A stretch of 64,000 nt of DNA from Methylocaldum marinum (lineage in GTDB: Bacteria > Pseudomonadota > Gammaproteobacteria > Methylococcales > Methylococcaceae): positions 3,634,395 through 3,698,394 of the forward strand of contig NZ_AP017928.1 in assembly GCF_003584645.1 (NCBI RefSeq), given 5' to 3'. Each line of letters begins with the position of its first letter. Positions within the stretch are counted from its first letter, which is position 1. Positions 50,100-59,068 of this stretch are shown one piece after another. Both the position numbers and the translations under genes were made by a program. The notes under the pieces are model-generated. The model was not told where the DNA came from. It was given only the letters and a program-made list of their open reading frames with translations, and searched no databases.

Positions 50100-51131
50100 T
50101 TATTCGCCCATGAAAACCAGCTGAACGCGGCGGTTTTGCTCCCGTCCGGCTTCCGTGCTGTTGTCGGCAATCGGATAATCCTCGCCGTAGCCTTTGGGAT
50201 AGAGCCTGTTTCTCAAGCCCCTGGACCTCAGATAATCCGCCACCGCCTGAGCGCGATGCTCAGAAAGCCTCAGATTGTAGTTGGAACTTCCTTCGCTGCT
50301 GGCGTGCCCCTGGACCTCGATGTCGCGCATTTCATTGGAAGCAACGAGCTGCTCCACGACTCCGTCCAGAATGCTTTTCGCGTTTTCGGTGAGCTCGTCC
50401 GAGTCATATTTGAAATTGACGCCTCTAAGCTCGATTTTGATCGGACACCCCTGGTCATCGACTTGCGCGCCGGCCATGGTGCCGGGACATTTATCGTCAC
50501 AATCGTTCACGCCGTCGCCGTCCGAATCGCGGGTAGAACAGTCATCCACGGGAGCTGGTGCCGGTGTCACCTCGGCCACAGGCTGAGGCTTCGGGCCGAA
50601 AGGAACGACAAAACCGAGGTTGACGACCATATCATGGAAGTCGTCTTCGTTCCGGTAAACGCCGCCGTTTCCTTCGTAGACATAGCGGTAACGGACGTCG
50701 CCGCGAAGCAGGAAATTATCGTGCAACTCGTAAGTCGCGCCGACACCGGCCTCGCCGATGACCGACGCCCCGCTCCTGCCGCCTGCGCTGGTATTCATGC
50801 CGCCGGCGCCGATGACCGCGTACGGCGAGAAGACGTCGCGCATGAAATAGTACTGCAAATCGATAGTGCCGCCGGTCAGATCGCCGTTGTAGCCATTACC
50901 GTTCAGATGCTGCCAAAATCCCCGGACTTCGGCATTGAAATGTTCGTTGATGATTTTGCCGATCCCCAGTCCGGCGCCCCAATCGTCTTTCGCATTGCGA
51001 TCCCCGCCCGGATTAAAGTAGGTGCCGAACGGTGCCACATACCACCTATCGTCAAGATACCGGTCTTCGGCCTGCACCGCCGAGGCAGTGATGCCTACAA
51101 TACCCAAAGCAATTAGTATTTTTCTCAACAT
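50100..51131 (-). CDS. OmpA-family outer-membrane protein with TSP3 repeat
   Basis: 343 residues: signal peptide (1-21, VQA-ED), an N-terminal eight-strand-type beta-barrel (about 25-180), a short Pro-rich linker with a thrombospondin-3-like calcium repeat DSDGDGVNDCDDKCPG (about 208-223), then a C-terminal OmpA peptidoglycan-binding domain ending with NYNLRLSEHRAQAVADYL and GREQNRRVQLVF. Structural and porin-like role. ATG preceded by GGGAGA. Lies between two PstS-like genes. Confidence 0.93.
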   Translation of the reverse strand: MLRKILIALGIVGITASAVQAEDRYLDDRWYVAPFGTYFNPGGDRNAKDDWGAGLGIGKIINEHFNAEVRGFWQHLNGNGYNGDLTGGTIDLQYYFMRDVFSPYAVIGAGGMNTSAGGRSGASVIGEAGVGATYELHDNFLLRGDVRYRYVYEGNGGVYRNEDDFHDMVVNLGFVVPFGPKPQPVAEVTPAPAPVDDCSTRDSDGDGVNDCDDKCPGTMAGAQVDDQGCPIKIELRGVNFKYDSDELTENAKSILDGVVEQLVASNEMRDIEVQGHASSEGSSNYNLRLSEHRAQAVADYLRSRGLRNRLYPKGYGEDYPIADNSTEAGREQNRRVQLVFMGE

Positions 51132-51258
51132 ATCTGTCTCCCTGTAGCCGGAATGCCAACAATATTTGAAAACTTACAACAGACCCAATCTTAGTCGCGG
51201 ATCTGCCGCAACGCAACTGAATTCCGGGAAAACTATAAATTCGACAAAGTCGTCAAAT

Positions 51259-52218
51259 TCAAGGCTGATCCGCAAAAATCAAGGATTGTTCCATTCTTGC
51301 AACATCTCGGGAAACCGGGATAAACCCGTTGCGTCCGAGTATCGCCTGCCCTCCGGGGGACAGCACAAACCGTACGAAATCAGCCTGCCGGCCGGTCAGC
51401 GGCCGATCCGGGCGTTTCTGGACATAGATATGGAGAAACCGCGTCAGCGGATAGGCCCCGTCGACCACAGGGCGTTCACTCGGCGCGACAAAAGGCATAT
51501 TCGTGTCGACGGCCAGCGACAGGGCCTTCATGGAAGAGATCGTCGAAACGCTGCGTCCGAAGCCGATCGCATTCAGCGATTCGCTCACGGCACGGGCTAC
51601 CGCAGCCGAATTAGGGTGCATCCGGACGAATTCACCCAGCCCGCCCCCACACAAGACCTGCTGCCTGAAATAATCATGCAAATCGTCTGCGGGGCCTATG
51701 GCGAACACCTGCAACGGCCGGGCTTGCCACACTCCAGCCAAGCCCAGCGCGCCCCAAGTCGCCGCATGCTGCGCGCCGCGGCACCGCGATTCGCCCGAAA
51801 ACACAGCTCCGATTTGAGCCAGCGTCATGCCCCGAATGGGATTTTCCCGGTGTACGAAAATCGCTACGGTATCGAGAGCAACGCGGATTGCAGTCGGCTT
51901 ATAACCGTACCGTCGCGCAAAGTCATCGACTGCCTGGGGCGGCAGCCTGTAGCCCACGTAAATGACGGCGTTTTGCATCTCCTCGAAGGCCGCCTTCGAA
52001 GCGAACGAGCGGGTGGGTCTCAAGCTGACGGCATCTCCGGCATGATCTTGCCGAAATGCACCGAGCCAATGCCGAGCTAGCTTGCCGAGATCACTTGCCC
52101 CGAACTCGCCGGTGCCGGAATCACTCACGGCTTCGGGTTCTTCGGATGAACCGGATACGGCACCGGCAATCGCGGCCATGAGCATGGCGGTTAGAAAGAG
52201 ATGGAGCCTGCGCCGCAT
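51259..52218 (-). CDS. PstS-like periplasmic substrate-binding protein (2)
   Basis: 319 residues from the ATG at 52218; a longer frame runs into the repeat and is rejected. Signal peptide about 1-24. Phosphate-binding-type fold with NPIRGMTLAQIGAVFSG, GFGRSVSTIS and a C-terminal FVRFVLSPGGQAILGRNGF. The N-terminal G-S/T-x-x binding loop of true PstS is not obvious, so the ligand is uncertain. Downstream of phoBR on the same strand, separated by a repeat. Confidence 0.78.
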   Translation of the reverse strand: MRRRLHLFLTAMLMAAIAGAVSGSSEEPEAVSDSGTGEFGASDLGKLARHWLGAFRQDHAGDAVSLRPTRSFASKAAFEEMQNAVIYVGYRLPPQAVDDFARRYGYKPTAIRVALDTVAIFVHRENPIRGMTLAQIGAVFSGESRCRGAQHAATWGALGLAGVWQARPLQVFAIGPADDLHDYFRQQVLCGGGLGEFVRMHPNSAAVARAVSESLNAIGFGRSVSTISSMKALSLAVDTNMPFVAPSERPVVDGAYPLTRFLHIYVQKRPDRPLTGRQADFVRFVLSPGGQAILGRNGFIPVSRDVARMEQSLIFADQP

Positions 52219-52267
52219 TGAATACGAACTCCGAAACGCCGAAAAACGCCGAGCACTCACTGTGCGC

Positions 52268-52583
52268 ACAGAAAGTAAAGCCCTATTCGAATCGCCCTCA
52301 CCCCAACCCAATCACTCCGCACAGTCCCTGTGCGGAGCCGCAAGCGGCGCTCACGCGTGCACCCGTTCGCCGGGAGCGAACGGGAACGTGCGAAGCACGG
52401 CCCGAAGGGCGAGCCTCAGGGATGAGGCGAGTAAATCGGCCTCGCGAGCGACTCCGTCCCGCTTCGCTCGCGAGGCCGGGGCAACCCATCCCTAGGCTGC
52501 CCGCTCGTCGCGTCGCACCTCGCCCTGCCGATTTATCCCAGAGAGAGAGGGGCTCCCGTGGCTTTACTTTCTTGACCATTAAT
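52268..52583 (-). repeat. Dispersed hairpin-array repeat, copy 2
   Basis: Near-identical to 30600-30893 in the same orientation on the plus strand, with the same ordered stem-loops. Stems such as CCGCACA/TGTGCGG and CCCGTTCGC/GCGAACGGG are kept, while loops vary (for example GAAA versus GAA between GCCC and GGGC). It fills most of the 450-nt gap between phoR and the second PstS-like gene. Strand is given relative to the flanking genes; the element itself is non-coding. Confidence 0.85.
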
Positions 52584-52666
52584 ATCATGCACTCCTTGTA
52601 AATTCCGGGTTCCGTGGTGCTGGGCGCCTCGTGCTCGGTGCGCTCCCGATGCAGGCCATAACCCTC

Positions 52667-53992
52667 TCAGAGTCTCTGAGCGATCTTGGCATCGGTACGG
52701 AAATCGCCTCGCAGGACCCTTTCCTCGGGGAAGCAACAACTGAAACAACTACCGCGTCCGAGTGTGCTCGCGATCTTGAGCTCCGCACCGTGCCGGGTCA
52801 GCGCGTGCTTGACGATGGCCAATCCCAGCCCGGATCCACCCTTGTTCTTGCACCCTTCCACCGAAACCCGGTAAAATCGCTCGGTAAGCCGCGGCAAGTG
52901 GTGTTGCGCAATGCCCGGTCCGGTATCCTCGACGTCCAGCCTCGCGCCCTTTCCCTCATCGCGCCATCGCACGGTAACCCGGCCCGCGGGCGGCGTATAC
53001 TTCATTGCGTTGACGATCAGGTTCGAAAACGCACCGCGCAATTCCTGCTCCGCTCCCAGCAAGCCGGCCCCGGTTTCGACGACCAGTTCGATGGAAGGAT
53101 GATCGTCGGCCAAGAGTTTGACCTCGTCGCAAATGCTTTGCAGCATCAGCGGCACATCTACCCTCTTCTGCATCAACTGGTTGGTCGAAGACTCCAAGCG
53201 TGTCAGCGAGAGCAGGCCATCGACCAGACTTTCCATCCGGGCGGTCTGCTCTTCCATGCGCCGAAAGACTTTCAGGGTTGACTCCGGCACCGTGCCATTC
53301 GCATTGTTGAGGGTTTCGAGGTAGCCTTTCAGGACCGTCAACGGGGTGCGCAATTCGTGGGAAACATTCGCCACGAAGTCGCTGCGCACGCGCTCCATGA
53401 AGCGCAATTGAGTCACGTCCTGGGCGACCAGAAGCCGCAGATCATCCCCGTACGGGACGATGCGAATTTCCAGTTGGATATTTTCATTCAACGGGGAAGG
53501 AATGCTTACGGTGGAGCGGTAATCGGCATTCTGCAGATACTGACTGAACTTCGGATACCGCAGCAGATTGCCGATCTGCTGGCCGATGTCATTGCGGCGC
53601 AGTCCCAGCATGCGCTCGGCGGCCTCGTTGAACCAATCGATTTCATCCCGCGCCCCCAGCACCACGGTTGCGTCCGGTAATGCCGCCGTAGCCGTACGGA
53701 AACGTTCGAGCATCCGGATAAGCTGCTTCTTGCGTCGTTTGCTGCGGCGTCTCAGCCGATAGATCAGATAATAGATTTCCTCCCATACGCCATCGCCCTG
53801 CGGCGGTTGGCCGGATTTGCCGCCGCGCAGCCAGGTCAGCAGGCGATTCGCATAAAAAAGGTGTCTCGCGAGGTAGACCAGCAGTACAAACCAGAACGCA
53901 ACGACGAAACCGTCGAAGACCTTGCTGAGAAAAGCGCCTACCAGCAGCGCTAGAAAGAGGAAAGGAAATTCCGATCGCCAGGGACTCGACAT
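52667..53992 (-). CDS. phoR: Phosphate-regulon sensor kinase PhoR
   Basis: Membrane histidine kinase controlling PhoB. 441 residues: two N-terminal hydrophobic helices (about 8-45), a charged linker, a PAS domain (about 100-190), HisKA with phospho-acceptor His212 in VSHELRTPL, then an ATPase domain with NLIVNAMKYTP (N box), DTGPGI and GSGLGLAIVKHAL. It follows phoB after a 282-nt gap in which I see no feature. Confidence 0.96.
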   Translation of the reverse strand: MSSPWRSEFPFLFLALLVGAFLSKVFDGFVVAFWFVLLVYLARHLFYANRLLTWLRGGKSGQPPQGDGVWEEIYYLIYRLRRRSKRRKKQLIRMLERFRTATAALPDATVVLGARDEIDWFNEAAERMLGLRRNDIGQQIGNLLRYPKFSQYLQNADYRSTVSIPSPLNENIQLEIRIVPYGDDLRLLVAQDVTQLRFMERVRSDFVANVSHELRTPLTVLKGYLETLNNANGTVPESTLKVFRRMEEQTARMESLVDGLLSLTRLESSTNQLMQKRVDVPLMLQSICDEVKLLADDHPSIELVVETGAGLLGAEQELRGAFSNLIVNAMKYTPPAGRVTVRWRDEGKGARLDVEDTGPGIAQHHLPRLTERFYRVSVEGCKNKGGSGLGLAIVKHALTRHGAELKIASTLGRGSCFSCCFPEERVLRGDFRTDAKIAQRL

Positions 53993-54274
53993 GAATCAGA
54001 CTTGCTCAGGGTTGGCATCAAACCTAGAAACGGCAGTTGACCGTTTGGATGGCGTAGAAACGGTTCATGGATTCCGACTGTCCTCCCTTCTACCGATTTC
54101 ACCGCTTAGGCGACACCGCTACGCACCCGATTGCACGGCGGGCGGGCCACCGACAGCGTCGCGCGCCTTCGACCGAGCTAGGGAAGGAGATTCGAAGAAG
54201 CAATCGCGGAACGCTTGTTTAGCCCGGCTCGGTTCAGTATCCGGGATGTGGAATCGAATCGCCTAATCGATTCT

Positions 54275-54967
54275 TCACAAGCTCTCCGAAAAACGATATC
54301 CAAAGCCGCGTACCGTTTGGATGACCTCCTCGCGATCGTACTCGGCCAAAATCTTCCGCAAACGCCTGATGTGGACATCGACGGTACGCTCCTCTATGAA
54401 TGAACTCCGCCCCCAAACCTGGTCGAGCAGCTGACTCCGGCTGTAGACCTTATCGGGATGGGTGAGGAAAAATTCCAATAATCGGTACTCGGTGGGACTG
54501 AGGAGAACGTGGCTGTCGGCAATGCTTACCCTATGTTCGTCGATATCCAACACGATTCCCCCGATTTCGATTCTTCCGCCTTTCCCGTGCTTGTTGCTGC
54601 GCCGGAGCACGGCCTTGATCCTGGCCATCAATTCGCGCGGCGAGAATGGCTTGGTCACATAGTCGTCGGCCCCAACGTCCAGACCCCGTATTTTATCTTC
54701 TTCCTCGCCGCGAGCGGTGATCATGATGATCGGAATTTCGCCGTATTGCTTATCCTTCTTTAGGCGGCGCGCCCATTCGACCCCGCTCAATCCCGGCAAC
54801 ATCCAGTCCAGCAGGATCAGATCGGGAATCAACTCATGCAAGGCCAACTGCGCCTGGTGACCGTCCGCAACCGCTCGGACGGAAAAATCGGCCTGTTCCA
54901 GAACCAAGCTGAGCATTTCACGAATGGCGTCTTCATCTTCGACGACAAGCACATTGATTGCAGACAT
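54275..54967 (-). CDS. phoB: Phosphate-regulon response regulator PhoB
   Basis: OmpR-family regulator. 230 residues: receiver domain (1-120) with phospho-acceptor Asp54 in LLDWMLPG and Lys in YVTKPFSPREL, then a winged helix with SPTEYRLLEFFLTHPDKVYSR and EERTVDVHIRRLRK. AAGGAG precedes the ATG. A PHO box lies 48 nt upstream, indicating autoregulation. Confidence 0.97.
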   Translation of the reverse strand: MSAINVLVVEDEDAIREMLSLVLEQADFSVRAVADGHQAQLALHELIPDLILLDWMLPGLSGVEWARRLKKDKQYGEIPIIMITARGEEEDKIRGLDVGADDYVTKPFSPRELMARIKAVLRRSNKHGKGGRIEIGGIVLDIDEHRVSIADSHVLLSPTEYRLLEFFLTHPDKVYSRSQLLDQVWGRSSFIEERTVDVHIRRLRKILAEYDREEVIQTVRGFGYRFSESL

Positions 54968-55014
54968 TCTCGATACTCACTCCTTCGGATAATCGACCAA
55001 TGTACGGCGCCAAT

Positions 55015-55032
55015 GTGACTTTTCTGTGACAA
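55015..55032 (-). promoter_or_regulatory. PHO box upstream of phoB
   Basis: Minus strand TTGTCAC-AGAA-AAGTCAC: two 7-bp direct repeats of the CTGTCAT type spaced by 4 nt. Ten nt further on is TACATT, a suitable -10, then 33 nt to the ATG. The geometry matches a PhoB-activated promoter in which the box replaces the -35. Confidence 0.75.
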
Positions 55033-55108
55033 CCGAGCCGGGACGTTGATAGCGGCCCCCTTTTCGCCAGCAATTTCAAGCTTCTACCCACGCTTGACCA
55101 GGCCGGGT

Positions 55109-55651
55109 TCAACGCAAGGGAAGTCGGCTCTTGCCGGAAAAATAGCCTCGCTCGTCGCGCAGGTCAGTACCGTTCCAGAATTGGATCAGGCTGAGCAGCG
55201 CCAGCACGGCAAAGCAGATCAAGACCCACGCCGGCATACTGAGTCCGAGCAGCGTCCAATCCACTTCGGCACAGTCCCCGGTGCCGTTTAGCATCGCCTT
55301 GAGGGTTTCGGTCAAGGGAAAATACTGGAACATGTATTCCAGTCCCGGGCCGCAGGCCGGCACCTCCTCCGGCGGCAGGTGCTGCAGCCAGACGTGCCGG
55401 ACCGAAACCGCTCCGCCCAGCACCGCCACGACGAATCCCAGAATGGCATAAACCTTGACGCCGGTCCTTTTCGGGTTGTGCAGCACCGCTATCAGCATCA
55501 CCAGAGCGACGGCGAACATCATGATGCGCTGAGACACGCATAGCGGGCACGGCTCCAGCCCGCCGGAAAATTGAAAATAAAGAGCCGCCGCGAGCAGCCC
55601 CATGCAAAACAGAAAACCGGCGAGAAAATAAAATCTGGGCTTGAAAACCAT
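55109..55651 (-). CDS. dsbB: Disulfide-bond oxidoreductase DsbB
   Basis: Four-helix inner-membrane protein that re-oxidises DsbA with ubiquinone. 180 residues with both redox pairs: Cys35/Cys38 in EPCPLCVSQR and Cys100/Cys127 in the second periplasmic loop (VPACGPGLEY, GTGDCAEVDW). Stands alone between phoB and dodecin. Confidence 0.95.
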   Translation of the reverse strand: MVFKPRFYFLAGFLFCMGLLAAALYFQFSGGLEPCPLCVSQRIMMFAVALVMLIAVLHNPKRTGVKVYAILGFVVAVLGGAVSVRHVWLQHLPPEEVPACGPGLEYMFQYFPLTETLKAMLNGTGDCAEVDWTLLGLSMPAWVLICFAVLALLSLIQFWNGTDLRDERGYFSGKSRLPLR

Positions 55652-55725
55652 GTAAATGTCCGAGATTTAGAAAGCCTTCGGCCAGGAAAGGCGACTAAGC
55701 ATATTCATACCGGCAGATGACCGAT

Positions 55726-55944
55726 TCAGTCTTCCAGCCGAAACCCGACCTTCAAGACCACCTGGTAATGGGCAATCTTCCCGTCGGAAATGTGTCCCCG
55801 CGTTTCGACAACCTGGAACCAGTCCATGTTCTTGACCGTTTTCGACGCTTTTTCAATAGCGTTCCGAATTGCCTCGTCGGTTCCGTTGGGCGACGTGCCG
55901 ACAATTTCTATCAGTTTATAGACACGATTCGGCATGGTGTTCAC
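55726..55944 (-). CDS. Dodecin
   Basis: 72-residue dodecameric flavin-binding storage protein. Matches the family throughout: VYKLIEIVGTSPNGTDEAI, KTVKNMDWFQVVETRGHI and YQVVLKVGFRLE. Trp in DWF stacks with flavin in known structures. ATG at 55944 or 55935. Confidence 0.95.
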   Translation of the reverse strand: MNTMPNRVYKLIEIVGTSPNGTDEAIRNAIEKASKTVKNMDWFQVVETRGHISDGKIAHYQVVLKVGFRLED

Positions 55945-56145
55945 TCCTTAGCTTTGGAAACACAAGACACTTCAGGAGGCGGCGCGGCGGATCTCGGGAA
56001 TCGGCGGCTTGTCCGAAACCGAAGAACCGGACCCATCCGCGGCGAGATGCTCACTCCATGAATCATGATGCTGAATCGCCCAGCTCTTGTCGACTCTTCC
56101 GCTCACTATTCCTTCGAGCGCGCCTTCCATCCCGATCGTACCAAT

Positions 56146-56197
56146 ATACTAATAGTCAAGAAAGTAAAGCCGCAGGAGCCCCCTCTCCCTTTGGGAG
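56146..56197 (-). repeat. Truncated third copy of the dispersed repeat
   Basis: ATACTAATAGTCAAGAAAG followed by GTAAAGCCGCAGGAGCCCC and CTCTCCCTTTGGGAG is the inverted terminal part of the repeat at 30600 and 52268. It stops exactly where the IS4-type element begins at 56198, so the repeat was either cut by the insertion or used as its target. No matching remainder is seen after the element. Confidence 0.7.
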
Positions 56198-57233
56198 CAA
56201 TAGTGTTCGGCACGAATTTTGTCTGGATGTGGGCGGGCATGCCATGGTCGAAGTCATGGGTAGAGTTGGGTTTCCATCGGAGGTTTCGATGAGCATTCCA
56301 TGGGGTCCTTCTGGAGAGGACCGAGTTCAAGGCGTCAAATACCTGGAACTGTTGGGACCGTTGTTGACCGACTTGCATGCGGCCGGTACGGTTCGCGACC
56401 GGGCGGGAATCGGAATCTGTTTTACGACCCGTATGCCTTGTTGCTGCTGTTGTACTTTTTCAATCCCACGATGACCAGCTTGCGCGGGCTGCAACGCACG
56501 ACGGACTTGGCCAAAGTCCGGCGCCTCGGGATTCACCGCATCGCGCTGGGCTCGCTCAGCGAAGCCCAACAGGTGTTTGATGCCGCCTTGCTGGAACAGG
56601 TCATTGCCGCTCTCGCCGGCCGGGTGCCGGCCCCAACGTCTCGCGCCGGACCGGAAGCGCTGCCGCCGTTGGTGGCCATGCGTGCAGTTTTGTCGGCCGG
56701 GGCCAGGAGAACGTCGCGTACGAGGTGCGCCGGGAGCGCCCCCTCACCGACACCGATCGGGCGGCAGGCGTCATCCGCGATGTGGACCTGCGCCGTCTGG
56801 GCACACCGCATCACACGCGACTCTTGCCGCAGCCGTTCCGGCTGGTCTGGGTCAGCACCGGCCACCGCCGCGTTGACGGCACGGTCGAGCCCCTCATTCT
56901 GGTGACCAACCGCCTGGACCTGGATGCCGAGTTGATTGCCGTGGCCTATCGCTGCCGCTGGACCGTGGAATTGTTCTTTCGTTGGTTGAAGTGCGTGTTG
57001 AGCTGTCGGCATCTGCTCAGCCAGACCGCCAACAGCGTTACGTTCCAGGTGTATGCCGCCATCATCGCCAGTTTGCTGCTGAGTCTCTGGATCGGCCACG
57101 CCCCGACCAAGGCCACCTATGAAATGGTGTGCCATTACCTGAGCGGTTGGGCGACCGAGAAGGAACTCATCACCTATCTGGAACGAATACGCCACAAAGC
57201 CACCTTAAGCAAAAAATGAGCCGAACACTATTG
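56198..57233 (+). mobile_element. IS4-type element, internally deleted
   Basis: About 1036 bp bounded by inverted termini CAATAGTGTTCGGC (56198-56211) and its complement (57220-57233). No clear target duplication is visible. The enclosed transposase gene is broken and shorter than the family's usual 400+ codons, so the element is non-autonomous. Confidence 0.8.
56216..57219 (+). pseudogene. IS4-family transposase, frameshifted with internal deletion
   Basis: Fragments in three frames: GVKYLELLGPLLTDLHAAG (about 56328), then LFYDPYALLLLLYFFNP and RGLQRTTDLAKVRRLG (about 56415-56530), then VRRERPLTDTDRAAGVIRDV to KATLSKK (to 57219). The last part holds the IS4 signature Y-x2-R-x3-E-x6-K in YRCRWTVELFFRWLK. 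The region with the first two catalytic Asp, expected between AMRAVL and the last fragment, is missing at about 56690. A frameshift lies near 56405. Confidence 0.8.
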
Positions 57234-57457
57234 ACCAAAGCCGTCCTTTTCCGGATGAAACTTCAGCGCGCTTCGGGCGCGGGACTAGCGTTCGAACCAC
57301 TCACGTAAAAACTTAGAGGAAAGCCGTAAACGTGTGCCAATTAAACAATCCGCGGCAAACCAGGTCACATTCCGAGCGTGTTTGTAAAGTATTTTCCGAT
57401 TCGCGAAAAATTAAGGCTGATATGTTTTGACCTGTCAAGTGTTCGGTTTGCCTTTGA

Positions 57458-57535
57458 GGGCTTATCCACGCTTTGTCCACGGGCGAAGAGCTCTCCGTTC
57501 GAGCTCCCAGCCGGTGGGCAAAGGGTGGATAAGCC
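57458..57535. repeat. Long imperfect inverted repeat with TTATCCAC arms
   Basis: GGGCTTATCCACGCTTTGTC (57458-57477, continuing CAC) pairs with the complement of GTGGGCAAAGGGTGGATAAG (57514-57533, continuing CC): 23-nt arms with two mismatches around a 33-nt loop. Each arm has an 8/9 match to a DnaA box. Lies just inside the outer element's left end. Role unknown. Confidence 0.7.
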
Positions 57536-57829
57536 CGGTGCTTGATTGTCCCCTGTTTGGGGAAAGCGCGTTGGGTCAGGGCACGGCCAGACAGATTGCG
57601 GCGGTGGATCATGCTGATATGCGTGGGTTGGTTCACCGGACTTCACTGCGTCGCGGAGCTGGCCTTTCTCTAGTAGCAGGGATCATCGACTGGGATGCCC
57701 GTTTGGGATTCTCCCGTTGGCGATGCCGGTATAGCCCGAACAAGGGTTCTCCACACCGGCCCGGTCATGCCCCGACTCAACGCACCTGTTTACCGCCTCT
57801 TCTGTTCAACAATAAGGCTTCCGTATCGC

Positions 57830-58735
57830 CGCGGCTTAGCTCGCTGCCTGCCGAGCCACCTTCGGCATCTCCCGGCAGGCGATGTCCCAGATAAAGCCCG
57901 CCAGTTCCCGCGCAATCGCCACGGTCGTCCTGTTTAGTGTTCTTGCCCGCCTGCAACAGCGTGCGATAACGCCCGCATAATCGCTTCTGTGCCCGCCAGG
58001 CAATGGCCTTGGTCCGTCGGAGGCATTGGCTGCCTTGCGCTTGAGGTGCGCTGTCTGCCGGGCCGGAAAGCGGTAACCCCAGGCTGACTCTACCAGCATT
58101 CGCCGTGCATGCCGGTTACCGGTCAGCGTGATCCCGCCCTGCCGTCGTCGCGACCCGCTGCTGTGCTCGCTCGGAACCAGTCCGAGATAGGCCATCAGCT
58201 GCCGGGGCGAATCGGAGCGACTCCAACCAGTTGTAGTGGGTCCGCGTCCAGCGACTCTTGTTCGACGGCCAAGCGTGACCATGACGCAGCACATAGGCGT
58301 CGAGTTGCTGACGCGCCTTGCGCTCCTGTGCCTTCAAGTCGTCCCGCGCCCGGTAAGATCGCGCATCGCCTCCTACTTCTCATCCGGCACCCACACCGCG
58401 GTCAGATCCCCATTGCGCAACGTTTGCGCCAATTTAAACGCATCCCGCCGGTCCGTCTTGATGCGCTCGCCGGGCTCCTTCGGGATCAGCGACGGGGCGA
58501 CCACCTGACAGTCGTGGCCCATCTTCAGTAGCTGACGATACAGCCCGTAGCCACAGGGTCCCGCCTCATAGCAGAACAACAACACTTCCCCGTCAAATTC
58601 TCTACTCAAACGTTCGATCAACTTTGCCACCGTCTTCGGCTTGTTCGCGATTTCACCCCGGATTCCGGGCTTTCTCGTCCCGCCCGTGCCACTGCCAACG
58701 CAATCGTCTCCTTGTGTACATCCAGGCCAACATAG
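57830..58735 (-). pseudogene. IS110-family transposase relic
   Basis: DEDD-type transposase pieces on the minus strand. The start GLDVHKETIALAVAR lies near 58720, then AKLIERLSREFDGEVLLFC to RDAFKLAQTLRNGDLT (58373-58630), a middle piece KAQERKARQQLDAYVLRHGH near 58330, and the C-terminal domain PRQLMAYLGLVPSEHSSG with ITLTGNRHARRMLVESAWGY (57836-58200). The pieces are in different frames and an internal segment after 58210 is missing, so the gene is dead. The roughly 300 nt beyond its 3' end (57536-57830) hold no ORF I trust. Confidence 0.8.
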
Positions 58736-59064
58736 GCCGGATAGCTGCCGATCGCCCGGGTTTGTCTGACTGAACCCAGCGCCGTTGCCGATTCGTTCTG
58801 GACCGCTTCTGCATTAGAGTTGTACCTGATGCTAATGCATGGTATTGATAGCCCAATTGTTTCTTAAACAAATCCAAATATAAAAACCTTCCGTGATCTA
58901 CGACAAATTTAGCAAAATAACCGATGACCGCATCGTGGCATCGTTGATTGGAATGCCCAAGGCGAAGTTCACAGCCCTCGTCAAAGTATTCGAGTCGGCC
59001 GCTCAAGCCATCGATCGAGAGCGTGTCGAAAAAGGCGAAATAAAACACGTCAAACAGGGCGGCC

Positions 59065-59068
59065 CTAA
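59065..59068 (+). repeat. Target-site duplication CTAA (left copy)
   Basis: CTAA at 59065-59068 is repeated at 60448-60451 directly flanking the inner IS. One copy belongs to the transposase gene that was hit, as shown by the restored frame. Confidence 0.8.

Noticed and set aside
52218-52601. ORFs within the second repeat copy
   Set aside because: Frames differ between the two repeat copies and are not conserved; the shared feature is the stem-loop series.
57458-57535. Possible replication origin because of paired DnaA-box-like sequences
   Set aside because: Only two imperfect boxes, no AT-rich unwinding region and no replication genes; placement within IS debris makes an origin unlikely.
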